Assembly (NCBI RefSeq): GCF_000952155.1
Contig: NZ_JYON01000003.1
Span: forward strand, 186,001 to 250,000
From: Aliterella atlantica CENA595
GTDB taxonomy: Bacteria; Cyanobacteriota; Cyanobacteriia; Cyanobacteriales; Chroococcidiopsidaceae
Length of the DNA: 64,000 bases
Reading direction: 5' to 3'
The notes beneath the pieces were generated by a model. That model had not been told where the DNA came from. It saw only the letters and a program-made list of their open reading frames with translations, and did not search any database. Both the position numbers and the translations under genes were made by a program. Below are positions 18,845-27,201 of this stretch, piece by piece. Position 1 is the first letter of the stretch. Every line of letters begins with the position of its first letter.

Positions 18845-19054
18845 ATGACTCCGACAATTCTACGTCAACTCTGGTCTGTAGTAGAAACTACTCAATCTCA
18901 TACACTGCTAAAGCTTGATGATGCCAGCTTAGTCCAGTGGTTGCTCAAGCAAACCAAAAATAAAGCATCTCTAGACGGTGACGAAACCAACGTTCTTACC
19001 AACTACATTGAATCGCGCTTAACTTTGATTCGCGATTTGGCACAACAACGATAA
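18845..19054 (+). CDS. Small hypothetical protein
   Basis: 69 residues, probably all-helical (LRQLWSVVETTQSHTLL, LVQWLLKQTKNK, VLTNYIESRLTLIRDLAQQR), cytosolic, with no signal or membrane segment. The AAGGAAGGG ribosome binding site upstream and a clean ATG support it. The pattern feels like a small protein conserved in cyanobacteria, but I do not know a function. It stands alone, with the next gene convergent. Confidence 0.65.
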   Translation: MTPTILRQLWSVVETTQSHTLLKLDDASLVQWLLKQTKNKASLDGDETNVLTNYIESRLTLIRDLAQQR

Positions 19055-19146
19055 TTAAGGCTTGTGAAATAAGCATCGCTTCTCCACAGCCATACTGGCA
19101 AAAATCACCTACAAATTTTAATTATTTGCTTGGCATCGCTCTAGGA

Positions 19147-19644
19147 TCAATGTGGAGACGGTTGCTTTAGGGACGGAAAACTTTGCAACGAAGGAGTAGT
19201 TGCAGAAGTAAGCGCTTGAGCGACTAGAGTATAGCCAAGGTAGGCAGGGACAACTATGGCGATAGCTACAGCGATCGCACTAATTACCGTAGTAATAGAT
19301 ATCCCTGTAGAACCGTAAGATGAGCGGTAAGGGTCAAAAGAAAGAAATTCAGGTTTGATAATTTCTCGTAGAGCAATTGGTCGCTTGAAGCGCACGCGGC
19401 GATCGTCTAATTTTTCTAGCAAAATCCAGCCTGCCTCTGCTTCTTCTACACATAAGGCTTGAAACTCTTCTGGATCTCGAAATAAATCGCGCTTTGCCCT
19501 GACTATTTTAAATTCCCAGCCTACTAAGCGGGGGTCTTTGATTGTCTCTAGTTGCTCGGTATCATGAACTAACGTGCCATGAGCTTCATAGGCTTCATAA
19601 GGAGTCAAAATTTCTTCTTCTTGTGCTTGCTGTTGTGAATTCAT
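19147..19644 (-). CDS. Membrane-anchored hypothetical protein
   Basis: 165 residues: a soluble N-terminal domain of about 110 residues (GWEFKIVRAKRDLFRDPEEF, EAGWILLEKLDDRRVRFKRP), then one hydrophobic helix near residues 115-142 (ITTVISAIAVAIAIVVPAYLGYTLVAQAL), then a short Pro/Ser tail. It is a likely C-terminally anchored inner- or thylakoid-membrane protein. The soluble part looks like a domain seen in cyanobacterial hypothetical proteins, but no name can be given. A MITE lies about 80 bases upstream. Confidence 0.7.
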   Translation of the reverse strand: MNSQQQAQEEEILTPYEAYEAHGTLVHDTEQLETIKDPRLVGWEFKIVRAKRDLFRDPEEFQALCVEEAEAGWILLEKLDDRRVRFKRPIALREIIKPEFLSFDPYRSSYGSTGISITTVISAIAVAIAIVVPAYLGYTLVAQALTSATTPSLQSFPSLKQPSPH

Positions 19645-19722
19645 ATATTTCGTTAATTTTTCCAGCTACTAATAATCGTCGATCGAAATCCCCTATAACT
19701 GAGTGCCAGATTACAGAATTAT

Positions 19723-19845
19723 TAGACTTCTTGCAAAAGTAGGCAACGCTCTGTAAATTAGCAATCCTATTTTCTTCTTCCTTGTCCCCGATCCCCCTGT
19801 AATCCCCCTTGTCCGTTGAAATTATGGACTTATGCAAGAGGTCTA
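19723..19845. mobile_element. 123-bp MITE overlapping the ribD stop codon
   Basis: Terminal inverted repeats TAGACTTCTTGCAAAAGT (19723-19740) and, reversed, TAGACCTCTTGCATAAGT (19828-19845) differ at 2 of 18 positions. The interior has no gene and a C-rich tract. An inverted second copy lies at 26699-26803 and shares an almost 50-base identical segment. Terminal TA dinucleotides fit an IS630/mariner-like TA target, an inference. The right end forms the stop codon of ribD. Confidence 0.85.
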
Positions 19846-21000
19846 TTGTGGTAACTCAATAGTTGGTTTCTGCTCTATAGGAATATAACCTTCTACCAAA
19901 CAGTCATCGCCTACGCTCCGCCACCGCAATCGCTCTAAAACAATAGCTTGAGTCATGCTAGTAAAACCTAGTTCGCCTACAGGTGATGGAGCCATACTAC
20001 CGCCGATAATTTTCGGAGCAATAAAGGCAAGAACTTTCTGCACAGCGCCTTGAGAAATCGCACTAGCAGCTAAAGTACCGCCACACTCCCATAGCACTGA
20101 CATCAAACCCAAAGAATACAAATAGTTCATTGCTTCTTTTGGCGATAGTGGTGCTAATTCTACTACCTTCACCCCCTTTGCCAGCAATCGCTGTTGAAAA
20201 TCTGGCTTAGCGCCGACTGTAGTTAAGACTAACGTTGGTGCTGCCGTAGTTTGCCATAGGTAAGCTTGTTCTGGCAAGTCCAATGAAAGGCTCATAACTA
20301 CTCGTAATGGCTGAGGCGCATCTGTTTGTCTGGTAGTCAACTGAGGGTTATCTTTCCTTAAAGTATTGCCACCAATAATTACCGCATCGCAAGCCGCCCG
20401 TAGTTGATGGACTTCGTTGCGGGCTAATTCTGCTGTAATCCAAGCACTATGACCGTTATTCGTAGCAATTTTGCCATCTAAAGTCATGGCGTACTTCAAA
20501 ATTCCTAATGGCTGCTGATAAAGAATTCTATGGATAAAAGCTTCATTTAACTGACGGCAATCAGCTTCTTCTACTCCGACAACAACTTCAATTCCCGCTG
20601 CTTGCAATCTAGCAATTCCACCACCCGATACCCTAGGGTCAGGATCGACCATGCCAACTACTACTTTTGCTACTTGAGCCGCAACTAAAGCCTCACTACA
20701 AGGGGGAGTACGCCCATAATGATTGCAAGGCTCTAGATTGACATAGATTGTCGCTCCTTGGGCGCGATCGCCTGCTGCTCGGAGGGCAAAAACTTCGGCG
20801 TGGGGCTGCCCCGCACCAGGATGAAAACCTTCACCAACAATCTGCCTATCCTGCACAATTACAGCACCAACTAGCGGATTAGGAGCAGTTCTTCCTAAAG
20901 CTTTACGGGCTAGCGACAAGCAGCGTTGCATCATATCGCGATCGACATCAGTGAAGGTGCTGGAGGGCTGGTTTTTATCCAAATCGTTTGGTTGATTCAC
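19843..21000 (-). CDS. ribD: Bifunctional riboflavin biosynthesis deaminase/reductase RibD
   Basis: 385 residues. The N-terminal pyrimidine deaminase has the zinc motif HAEVFAL and EPCNHYGRTPPC; the C-terminal reductase domain has KYAMTLDGKIAT, GGNTLRKDNPQLT and LWECGGTLAAS. It deaminates and reduces the GTP-derived pyrimidine intermediate of riboflavin synthesis in the cytosol. The start is GTG or ATG around 21000, where the conserved MQRCLSLA segment follows about 25 residues later. The stop codon TAG is formed by the terminal repeat of a MITE, so the last residues may have been reset by the insertion. Confidence 0.95.
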   Translation of the reverse strand: MNQPNDLDKNQPSSTFTDVDRDMMQRCLSLARKALGRTAPNPLVGAVIVQDRQIVGEGFHPGAGQPHAEVFALRAAGDRAQGATIYVNLEPCNHYGRTPPCSEALVAAQVAKVVVGMVDPDPRVSGGGIARLQAAGIEVVVGVEEADCRQLNEAFIHRILYQQPLGILKYAMTLDGKIATNNGHSAWITAELARNEVHQLRAACDAVIIGGNTLRKDNPQLTTRQTDAPQPLRVVMSLSLDLPEQAYLWQTTAAPTLVLTTVGAKPDFQQRLLAKGVKVVELAPLSPKEAMNYLYSLGLMSVLWECGGTLAASAISQGAVQKVLAFIAPKIIGGSMAPSPVGELGFTSMTQAIVLERLRWRSVGDDCLVEGYIPIEQKPTIELPQ

Positions 21001-21129
21001 ATCAAGTTACTAATAATAAAGTCGTACCGACAAAAGCGCTAGCGCTAATTAAAAGGTTTCGATCCCTCTATAGTCCTCTTTACAATTACGAATTACAAAT
21101 TATTCAAATTACCCTGTATCCCCTCTTAC

Positions 21130-21162
21130 AATTACGAATTACGAATTACGAATTACGAATTA
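21130..21162 (-). repeat. Heptamer array (TAATTCG) x4 overlapping the mreD stop
   Basis: Four perfect units at 21135-21162 plus a partial one. On the mreD strand the array encodes the last codons Asn-Ser and the stop TAA. A degenerate second copy of the same composite element (C-rich tract plus heptamer) lies just beyond, at about 21065-21110. Confidence 0.9.
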
Positions 21163-21743
21163 CTGCTATATTGCCACCAACGGTTAAGAGGATAATAAAC
21201 CACAGGACCCCACAGACTGCTAACAATTGCTTCGCAAAGAATAATTTGCTGCCTTTGCGTCCAAATGTCTACTAAATTTAGTGCCAATCGATCTACTAAG
21301 TCAGTTATTCCAGTAACGTTGCTAGGAATGGCAAATTGAAAGGCAGTTATTGTTTCTGCTACTACTGTCATGCCAAAGACAATTAGAGCAATAGAAATAA
21401 AATCTTCTTGAATATATCGTTGCTTGTTCAAACGTGCTGTTAATACACCTACACACGCCAAACTCAGCACGTGAGTAGGAATAGCCGCAGTCATACTGTC
21501 TTGCAATAGTCCAATAATTAAGCCAGCAATAGCACTAATAGCGATCGCGCGTTTGACACTCCACGTTACTACCCAAATCAACGCCCAGTTAGGAGCAATA
21601 CCCAACAGTTCCATTCCTGGCAAGCGAATTGTCAGCAACAGCAGACATAACATCACCGAGCTAGCAGTTACCACCCAACTGCCCAGCAAACTGCTAAAAA
21701 AACGCCCAAACATCTGCCGCAAAAATCTATTTGAAGCTTGCAC
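21153..21743 (-). CDS. mreD: Rod shape-determining protein MreD
   Basis: About 196 residues, with five or six hydrophobic helices after the start (LLGSWVVTASSVMLCLLLLTI onward), as expected for the small membrane partner of MreC in the elongasome. The frame extends to a TTG at 21785 inside mreC, but a GTG at 21743 sits 7 bases after the mreC stop with AGGAG ahead of it, so I chose that. Third gene of an mreB-mreC-mreD operon. The stop and last two codons come from a heptamer repeat array. Confidence 0.9.
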   Translation of the reverse strand: MQASNRFLRQMFGRFFSSLLGSWVVTASSVMLCLLLLTIRLPGMELLGIAPNWALIWVVTWSVKRAIAISAIAGLIIGLLQDSMTAAIPTHVLSLACVGVLTARLNKQRYIQEDFISIALIVFGMTVVAETITAFQFAIPSNVTGITDLVDRLALNLVDIWTQRQQIILCEAIVSSLWGPVVYYPLNRWWQYSSNS

Positions 21744-21750
21744 GCGTTTC

Positions 21751-22506
21751 TCACTCCTGGGCTTGACTAGGTTTAGGTTGAACAAAAACCCACTCCAAAG
21801 AGTTGAGGGGAGATGTCAGGACAATTGTGGCTTCTGGAGCAGGGCTTTTCTGCAAGTTTACAGATTCTACCCTGCCAACAGGGATGCCATTGGGAAATAT
21901 TTGACTATAAGGAGATGTAGCCACAAAGTCGCCAGGGCGGACATCGGGGACTTTTTCAAAAAATTGCATCACAGCGCGAGTAGAGGAGCGTCCTTGCAAA
22001 AAACCAGTGTAGCGGCTGCGACTAATAGTAACGCCTACTTGACTTGTGCGATCGCTAATTAGCAATACGCGACTTGTATTTGCCGTAACGCTAACAATTC
22101 TCCCTACCAAGCCACCAGGAGCAGTAACTACAAAGCCGACTTTAATGCCTGCACGCTCGCCCCGCCCTAAAGTTACTTGCTGCCACCAAGCGTCAGCACT
22201 GCGCCCAATTACAGGCGCGAGAGTCATTAGGGAATTTTTCGCTGTTGTACGGTAGTTCAGTAGCTTTTTTAGCTGTTGGTTTTGGCTTTCTAGTTCTGCC
22301 AAACGCGATTTTAGCTCTATAGTCCTGGCATCGCTTAACCGCTCGTCTTGAGTAGGATGAGATTGAAACGGACGCGAGATAGTGTTAATCAACTCAGAAA
22401 CCGCCGCTCCTTGAGTTTGACGAATTATCCACGCCGCAACCAGAGCTAAACCAATGGCGATCGCACTCCATCTATTTTTATCCCACCAGCGCCGAATAAT
22501 ATACAT
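21751..22506 (-). CDS. mreC: Rod shape-determining protein MreC
   Basis: 251 residues. One N-terminal membrane helix (WSAIAIGLALVAAWIIRQT) is followed by a periplasmic coiled coil (IELKSRLAELESQNQQLKKLL) and the paired beta-barrel domain (PVIGRSADAWWQQVTLGRG, GLVGRIVSVTANTSRVLLISD). MreC links cytoplasmic MreB filaments to the periplasmic wall synthases. ATG start. It is the second gene of the mre operon, 52 bases after mreB, where a heptamer array fills the gap. Confidence 0.96.
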   Translation of the reverse strand: MYIIRRWWDKNRWSAIAIGLALVAAWIIRQTQGAAVSELINTISRPFQSHPTQDERLSDARTIELKSRLAELESQNQQLKKLLNYRTTAKNSLMTLAPVIGRSADAWWQQVTLGRGERAGIKVGFVVTAPGGLVGRIVSVTANTSRVLLISDRTSQVGVTISRSRYTGFLQGRSSTRAVMQFFEKVPDVRPGDFVATSPYSQIFPNGIPVGRVESVNLQKSPAPEATIVLTSPLNSLEWVFVQPKPSQAQE

Positions 22507-22527
22507 ACGATCCCCCTAACCCGCTGA

Positions 22528-22561
22528 TAATTACGAATTACGAATTACGAATTACGAATTA
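22528..22561 (-). repeat. Heptamer array (TAATTCG) x4 forming the mreB stop
   Basis: Four perfect units (22534-22561) and a partial one in the mreB-mreC gap. On the mreB strand the first three bases of the first unit are the stop codon TAA. A G-rich tail follows towards mreC, 22 bases before its start. Confidence 0.9.
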
Positions 22562-23608
22562 CTGATGCTGAGAGCGTCCAGCAAAAACTCGTTCCATTTT
22601 GCTAAAGTTTTCTAAAACTTTCCCCGTACCTAAAACTACGCAGTTTAAAGGCTCGTCGGCTACATGAGTAATAATTCCCGTTTCGTGACTGATTAATGTA
22701 TTTAGCCCTGTTAGTAATGCTCCGCCTCCAGCTAGCATAATGCCGCGATCGACAATATCAGCAGCAAGTTCTGGTGGAGTTCTCTCTAAAGTTCGCCTGA
22801 TGGCATCAATAATTATTGATAGAGGTTCTGATAGGCTTTCACGAATTTCTGGACCTTTGATTGTGACAGTTCGCGGCAATCCCGAAAGCAAGTGCAGTCC
22901 GCGTACTTCCATGATTGATTCATCGTCATCGCGGCTAGGATATGCCGAACCGATGCGAATTTTAATTTCTTCTGCCGTACGTTCGCCGATCGCCATGTTA
23001 TGAATCTTTTTCATATATTGGGCGATCGCATCATTTAGTTCGTCTCCTGCTACCCTTACTGATTCGCTCTCTACTGTGCCTTGATAGCTCAACACGGCAA
23101 TTTCTGTAGTCCCGCCACCTATATCGACAATCATGTTGCCAATTGGTTCAGTTACAGGTAAACCTGCGCCGATTGCTGCTGCCAATGGTTCGTCAATAAC
23201 GTGAACTTCTCTAGCTCCGGCTCGCAGTGCAGCATTCATTAGTGCTTGTTGTTCAACACCTGTAACGCCGCTAGGAATACCAACTACTATGCGCGGATTG
23301 ATTGCTCTACCACCATTTGCCCGTTGCATAAAATGCTTGAGCATCATTTCTGCTGTGTCAAAGTCAGCGATTACGCCATTACGTAAAGGACGACTAACAA
23401 TTACACTGCCAGGAGTTCTGCCTAACATTTTTTTGGCATCTTCTCCCACTGCTAGCGTTGCTTTTTCTTTGCGATCGACTGCAATTACTGAAGGTTCTTG
23501 CAGAACAATACCTTTACCAGATACAAAAACGAGGGTATTGGCAGTACCGAGGTCGATACCCATGTCCCTAGATAAGGAAGACTGACTAAAAAAACCAAAA
23601 AGACCCAC
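22559..23608 (-). CDS. mreB: Rod shape-determining protein MreB (bacterial actin)
   Basis: About 349 residues of the actin fold: MGIDLGTANTLV (phosphate 1), GVTGVEQQALMNAALRAGA, VIDEPLAAAIGAGLPV (connect 1), MIVDIGGGTTEIAVLS (phosphate 2) and IMLAGGGALLTGL (adenosine). It polymerises on the inner membrane face and organises wall synthesis. The frame extends to a GTG at 23647, but a GTG at 23608 gives the usual MGLFGFF start and has AGG close ahead. Downstream genes are mreC and mreD. The stop is the first triplet of a heptamer repeat. Confidence 0.95.
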   Translation of the reverse strand: MGLFGFFSQSSLSRDMGIDLGTANTLVFVSGKGIVLQEPSVIAVDRKEKATLAVGEDAKKMLGRTPGSVIVSRPLRNGVIADFDTAEMMLKHFMQRANGGRAINPRIVVGIPSGVTGVEQQALMNAALRAGAREVHVIDEPLAAAIGAGLPVTEPIGNMIVDIGGGTTEIAVLSYQGTVESESVRVAGDELNDAIAQYMKKIHNMAIGERTAEEIKIRIGSAYPSRDDDESIMEVRGLHLLSGLPRTVTIKGPEIRESLSEPLSIIIDAIRRTLERTPPELAADIVDRGIMLAGGGALLTGLNTLISHETGIITHVADEPLNCVVLGTGKVLENFSKMERVFAGRSQHQ

Positions 23609-23822
23609 GCGCCTAGCCACCCCAAGTTTAACGAGTTCTACTGTCACAGCAAAATGATAACGTGCTGGATTTTATTACGTCTTGGCTCTTGCGTCTAGTG
23701 GAAAAAGGAAGATAGTAGGGGACAAGGAAGACTATAGGGGAACAAGCCAATATATATGCTTCAATCAGATTTTCTTGTCTGCTCGGATTTGCAATTTTTG
23801 AAGATTAGAGGCACGATGTTAG

Positions 23823-23836
23823 AGTACACCTGTACT
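23823..23836. promoter_or_regulatory. LexA box upstream of ssb
   Basis: AGTACACCTGTACT is a perfect match to the cyanobacterial LexA operator RGTAC-N3-DGTWCB. It overlaps or abuts a TATATAAA -10-like element (23838-23845) and lies 14 bases before the ssb ATG, ideal for repression by LexA. Confidence 0.75.
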
Positions 23837-23850
23837 GTATATAAATAGAT

Positions 23851-24213
23851 ATGAGTCTTAACGTTGTGCATTTAGTCGGGCGCGTGGGTGGGGAGCCTAA
23901 AATTCAGTATCTACCAAGCGGTAAAGCAGTTTGTAAAATGACACTGGCAGTTAACCGCCAATCGCGCAATAGCGATGAACCAGACTGGTTTAACTTGGAA
24001 TTGTGGAACAAGACAGCCGAGGTAGCAGCTAACTACGCTCCTAAAGGCAAATTAATTGGCGTAAAAGGTTCTTTGCGCTTTGATACTTGGAGCGATCGCA
24101 ACAATAGCGGAACAACTCGTTCTACGCCAGTTATCCTAGTAGATAGATTGGAGCTATTAGGCTCTAAGCGCGATAATGAATCTCCTACTGGTAATGGTAG
24201 CGACGGATTTTAA
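23851..24213 (+). CDS. ssb: Single-stranded DNA-binding protein, short form
   Basis: 120 residues. One OB fold: MSLNVVHLVGRVGGEPKIQY, MTLAVNRQS, PDWFNLELWNKTAEVAANY, KGKLIGVKGSLRFDTW. It coats single-stranded DNA in replication and repair. The tail after the OB fold is short and ends SDGF, lacking the acidic DDDIPF-type tip that recruits partner proteins, as in the truncated SSBs of Nostoc. A perfect LexA box is at its promoter, so expression probably rises after DNA damage. It is divergent from mreB and convergent with the SIMPL gene. Confidence 0.93.
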   Translation: MSLNVVHLVGRVGGEPKIQYLPSGKAVCKMTLAVNRQSRNSDEPDWFNLELWNKTAEVAANYAPKGKLIGVKGSLRFDTWSDRNNSGTTRSTPVILVDRLELLGSKRDNESPTGNGSDGF

Positions 24214-24216
24214 AGT

Positions 24217-24243
24217 TAGGGACGCAATACTGCAGCGTCCCTA
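24217..24243. terminator. Hairpin between convergent ssb and SIMPL genes
   Basis: Perfect 9-bp stem TAGGGACGC / GCGTCCCTA with a 9-base loop in the 36-base gap between two convergent stops. No T-run on either side, so it may act as a bidirectional mRNA end or be a member of the palindromic repeat family. Confidence 0.45.
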
Positions 24244-24249
24244 CGGAGA

Positions 24250-25077
24250 TTAATAGCTAATTTGCAAGGTAACTGATGCTTCTACCTTTTGTTCGCCGCC
24301 GACTACTGGCGTTGCTACCTTGGCATCAGCAGCAAGACTTGTAGCCCGCTCGGCTTGGAATAATGGCTGTGGTGGGGGTACGTTGGCATCGTTCACTTGA
24401 ATACTGACAATTTCTTTAGGTGTCAAGTTAAGCGAACTCAATACGGAATTTGCTTGCTGTTGTGCGTCTTGAGTAGCTTTTCTTAACGCTAGTTGTTGCG
24501 CCGCAGAGACGGCGCTATCTGTAGCGACAAAATTAATCCCATCTATGCGCGTTGCCCCTACTTTGACGGTTTCATCTAATAACATCCCAATTTTTTCAGT
24601 AGGAACCCGAAAACTTACGGTATTTGTAGCGATATAACCCGTTAATTTTTGGGTGTTGTTGTTGTAGCTGTAAACAGGATTGAGCGTGATTCCCGTAGTT
24701 TGCAGCTTTTCAACTTGGGGACGGGCTTTTAATAGCGATACTACAGCATCAGAACGCCGCGCTGCTTCTTGTTGGGCTTCTGTAATTGTCTTGCGTTGAA
24801 CTTCTACTCCTAAACGTACCTCTGTTAAAGTTGTCGGAATTGATTCCACACCGCGACCGCTCACAGTAAGAGTTCTTACCAGCATATTTTGGATTTGCCC
24901 TCTATCTTGGGCTAAAGCAGAATTTGTAAAAGTTATACATACAAGACCTAAGTATAAAGATAGTAGCACAAAGCGATCGCGCACTCTGTCCCAAGCAATT
25001 GATTTTCGCCCATCGCTCTTATCGTCGTTTTTAATACTTTTTCTTTGCCAAGCAGCGTCAATCGACTTAGTTTTCAT
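24250..25077 (-). CDS. SIMPL domain (DUF541) protein, secreted
   Basis: About 275 residues. A basic N-terminus and a hydrophobic helix (FVLLSLYLGLVCITFTNSALAQ) form a signal peptide with an ALA-type cleavage site. Then comes the SIMPL domain: RTLTVSGRGVESIPTTLTEVRLGVE, EAARRSDAVVSLL, TTGITLNPVYSYNN, and the C-terminal VEASVTLQISY. These periplasmic proteins form large assemblies; some are linked to outer membrane stress. The enzymatic role is unknown. ATG at 25077 chosen over a GTG 12 bases upstream. Confidence 0.85.
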   Translation of the reverse strand: MKTKSIDAAWQRKSIKNDDKSDGRKSIAWDRVRDRFVLLSLYLGLVCITFTNSALAQDRGQIQNMLVRTLTVSGRGVESIPTTLTEVRLGVEVQRKTITEAQQEAARRSDAVVSLLKARPQVEKLQTTGITLNPVYSYNNNTQKLTGYIATNTVSFRVPTEKIGMLLDETVKVGATRIDGINFVATDSAVSAAQQLALRKATQDAQQQANSVLSSLNLTPKEIVSIQVNDANVPPPQPLFQAERATSLAADAKVATPVVGGEQKVEASVTLQISY

Positions 25078-25230
25078 AGCACTCTTCACTCACCAAAAAT
25101 ATTTTCTGTAACTGCTCAATCGTTCTGGCTTCTACCTTTTATCTTCTAACTTCTTGCTAAAAACTCAATTTCTCAATGCCACAGTTATAGCAAGCTTGTA
25201 CAGTAAAAAAGATGATTTCGTGGGTAGCCA

Positions 25231-26661
25231 ATGGATTTAGATGCAACTGCCGCTCTTGACTTGCTGACTTCGGCTCTTGTTCCCGTTTGGGGAACAGTAG
25301 CAACTACTACAGAACCCGAAAGCGCTCCTTTGGTACTTGCTGGGGTGCTGCTAAGTTTAGTTGCAATTTACCTTGCTAGCAAAATTGGCGGGGAATTATC
25401 TAACTCAATAGGTTTGCCTCCTGTACTGGGCGAATTAGTTGGCGGTGTTGTAGTTGGGGTCTCTGCTTTGCATCTTTTAGTCTTTCCTGAAGGTGGAGGA
25501 AATAGTGCTAATTCTGCAATCGTGCATTTTTTGCAAACTACTGCGGGATTGACTCCTGATGCTGCTGTGACAACTTTTCAAACTCAGTCGGAAGTAGTCT
25601 CAGTTTTGGCAGAACTTGGTGTGATTGTGCTGCTGTTTGAAATTGGACTGGAATCAAATTTAAAAGAACTACTGGAAGTAGGCTATCAAGCTGCCATAGT
25701 AGCAGTTGTAGGTGTTATTGTCCCTTTTGCTGCGGGTACTGCGGGATTGATGACTTTATTTCACGTCGCAGCAATTCCGGCTATTTTTGCGGGAGCAGCT
25801 TTGACGGCTACTAGCATCGGCATTACTTCTAAGGTGTTGTCTGAACTTGGTACGCTCAATTCTAAGGAAGGGCAGATTATTTTAGGCGCGGCGGTGATTG
25901 ACGACGTGCTGGGAATTATCGTTTTGGCTGTAGTTGCTAGCTTGGCAAAGACGGGGGAAATCGATGTCAGCAATGTGATTTATTTAATTATTAGTGCCAG
26001 CGGCTTCTTACTTGGGGCGATTTTGCTGGGAAATGTCTTCAATCATTCTTTTGTCACGATCGCAGATAAGCTGAAAACTCGCGGACGAATTACAATTCCG
26101 GCGTTTATTTTCGCTTTTTTGATGTCTTACTTGGCTGCGGCGATTCAATTAGAAGCTATTTTAGGTGCTTTTGCTGCTGGGCTTGTGCTTGATGAAACTG
26201 ATAAGCGCAAAGAATTGCAAAAACAAGTTTGTCCAATTGCCGATATGCTAGTACCGATTTTCTTTGTTAGCGTCGGCGCTAAAACAGATTTAAGCGTACT
26301 CAATCCATTAGTACCTAGCAACCGCGAGGGTTTGATTATTGCTTCGTTTCTCATTGCGATCGCGATCGTTGGTAAGGTAGTCACAGGGCTTGCTGTATTT
26401 GGTCAACCCAACATCAATCGTTTAGCGATCGGGGTAGGAATGATTCCTAGAGGTGAAGTTGGGTTAGTGTTTGCTGGTGTAGGTTCAGCTAGCGGCGTTC
26501 TATCTAAACCCCTAGAAGCAGCAATTATTGTCATGGTCATACTCACAACTTTTCTTGCTCCTCCTTTGCTAAGATTTGTTTTCCCTGCATCAACCGAACC
26601 ATTAGGTAGTGATACCCCAACACCTGCTACCGAGTCTTTTGGTTCAACAGATGCCAAATAG
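25231..26661 (+). CDS. Cation:proton antiporter (CPA2 family)
   Basis: 476 residues with about 12 membrane helices and the CPA2 signature: GLPPVLGELVGGVVVG near residue 65, GVIVLLFEIGLESNLKEL near 130, TSIGITSKVLSELG, and the acidic AAVIDDVLGIIVLA (DD, ion site) near 220. It exchanges Na+ or K+ for H+ across the inner or thylakoid membrane; NhaS-type cyanobacterial antiporters look like this. ATG start. It ends in a short Thr/Pro/Ser tail. A MITE copy begins 37 bases after the stop. Confidence 0.92.
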   Translation: MDLDATAALDLLTSALVPVWGTVATTTEPESAPLVLAGVLLSLVAIYLASKIGGELSNSIGLPPVLGELVGGVVVGVSALHLLVFPEGGGNSANSAIVHFLQTTAGLTPDAAVTTFQTQSEVVSVLAELGVIVLLFEIGLESNLKELLEVGYQAAIVAVVGVIVPFAAGTAGLMTLFHVAAIPAIFAGAALTATSIGITSKVLSELGTLNSKEGQIILGAAVIDDVLGIIVLAVVASLAKTGEIDVSNVIYLIISASGFLLGAILLGNVFNHSFVTIADKLKTRGRITIPAFIFAFLMSYLAAAIQLEAILGAFAAGLVLDETDKRKELQKQVCPIADMLVPIFFVSVGAKTDLSVLNPLVPSNREGLIIASFLIAIAIVGKVVTGLAVFGQPNINRLAIGVGMIPRGEVGLVFAGVGSASGVLSKPLEAAIIVMVILTTFLAPPLLRFVFPASTEPLGSDTPTPATESFGSTDAK

Positions 26662-26698
26662 ATAGGGAAATTTCGATGCCCCTGTGGTTCCCTTGTCC

Positions 26699-26803
26699 TT
26701 GATATCCCTTGCATAAATCCATAATTGCGATGGACAAGGAGGAGTTCGGGAGAAGATAAGATTGCTAATTTACAGAGCGTTGCCTACTTTTGCAAGAAGT
26801 CTA
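26699..26803. mobile_element. MITE copy, inverted and degenerate at one end
   Basis: Same family as 19723-19845, opposite orientation. The right end ACTTTTGCAAGAAGTCTA (26786-26803) and the adjoining ~30 bases match exactly; the left end (about 26699-26717) is degenerate but keeps CCTTGCATAAATCCATAAT. It has no open reading frame. It lies just after the antiporter gene. Confidence 0.8.
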
Positions 26804-27201
26804 ATAAATAGCTAGAGGAAACTTGAGAGCATAGTTATGCGTCCTCGCAATCTATAACTGCTTTAAGAGATACTTATGCTAAATTTCTCTTTCGCTTACA
26901 AATACACTTTTTACTAATTGTGGTGTATTTTTAGGGAAATCGATCGCTCAATATTGATTTCGGTGCGATCGTGGTGTAAGCTGACCCCTTTATAGAGTAC
27001 CTAGCTTTTGATTCTGGCTCGCTCCAGCAAGACAGATTTTAGTAGGTTTTTTCAGCTTAGGATGCGGATGTTTACTTATACTCAGCTATACTCAAAGTCG
27101 GCATCTAACCCAACATTACAGCAGATGGTGGAGTGCAAATTAACTCATAGTTAAGAGCAGGCTTTAACGGCTGGGATGAATGCGAATTAGGAGAAAAAAT
27201 T
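26804..27201. other. Leader region of amiC
   Basis: 398 bases without a gene. It includes a TGGTGTATTT segment, one CGATCG-rich stretch near 26940-26970, and an AGGAGA ribosome binding site 8 bases before the GTG start of amiC. No riboswitch or RNA gene was recognised. Confidence 0.5.

Noticed and set aside
19595..19837. 80-codon frame spanning the MITE and the start of the membrane-anchored gene
   Set aside because: It is mostly the MITE and overlaps a real gene in another frame; the peptide has no recognisable features.
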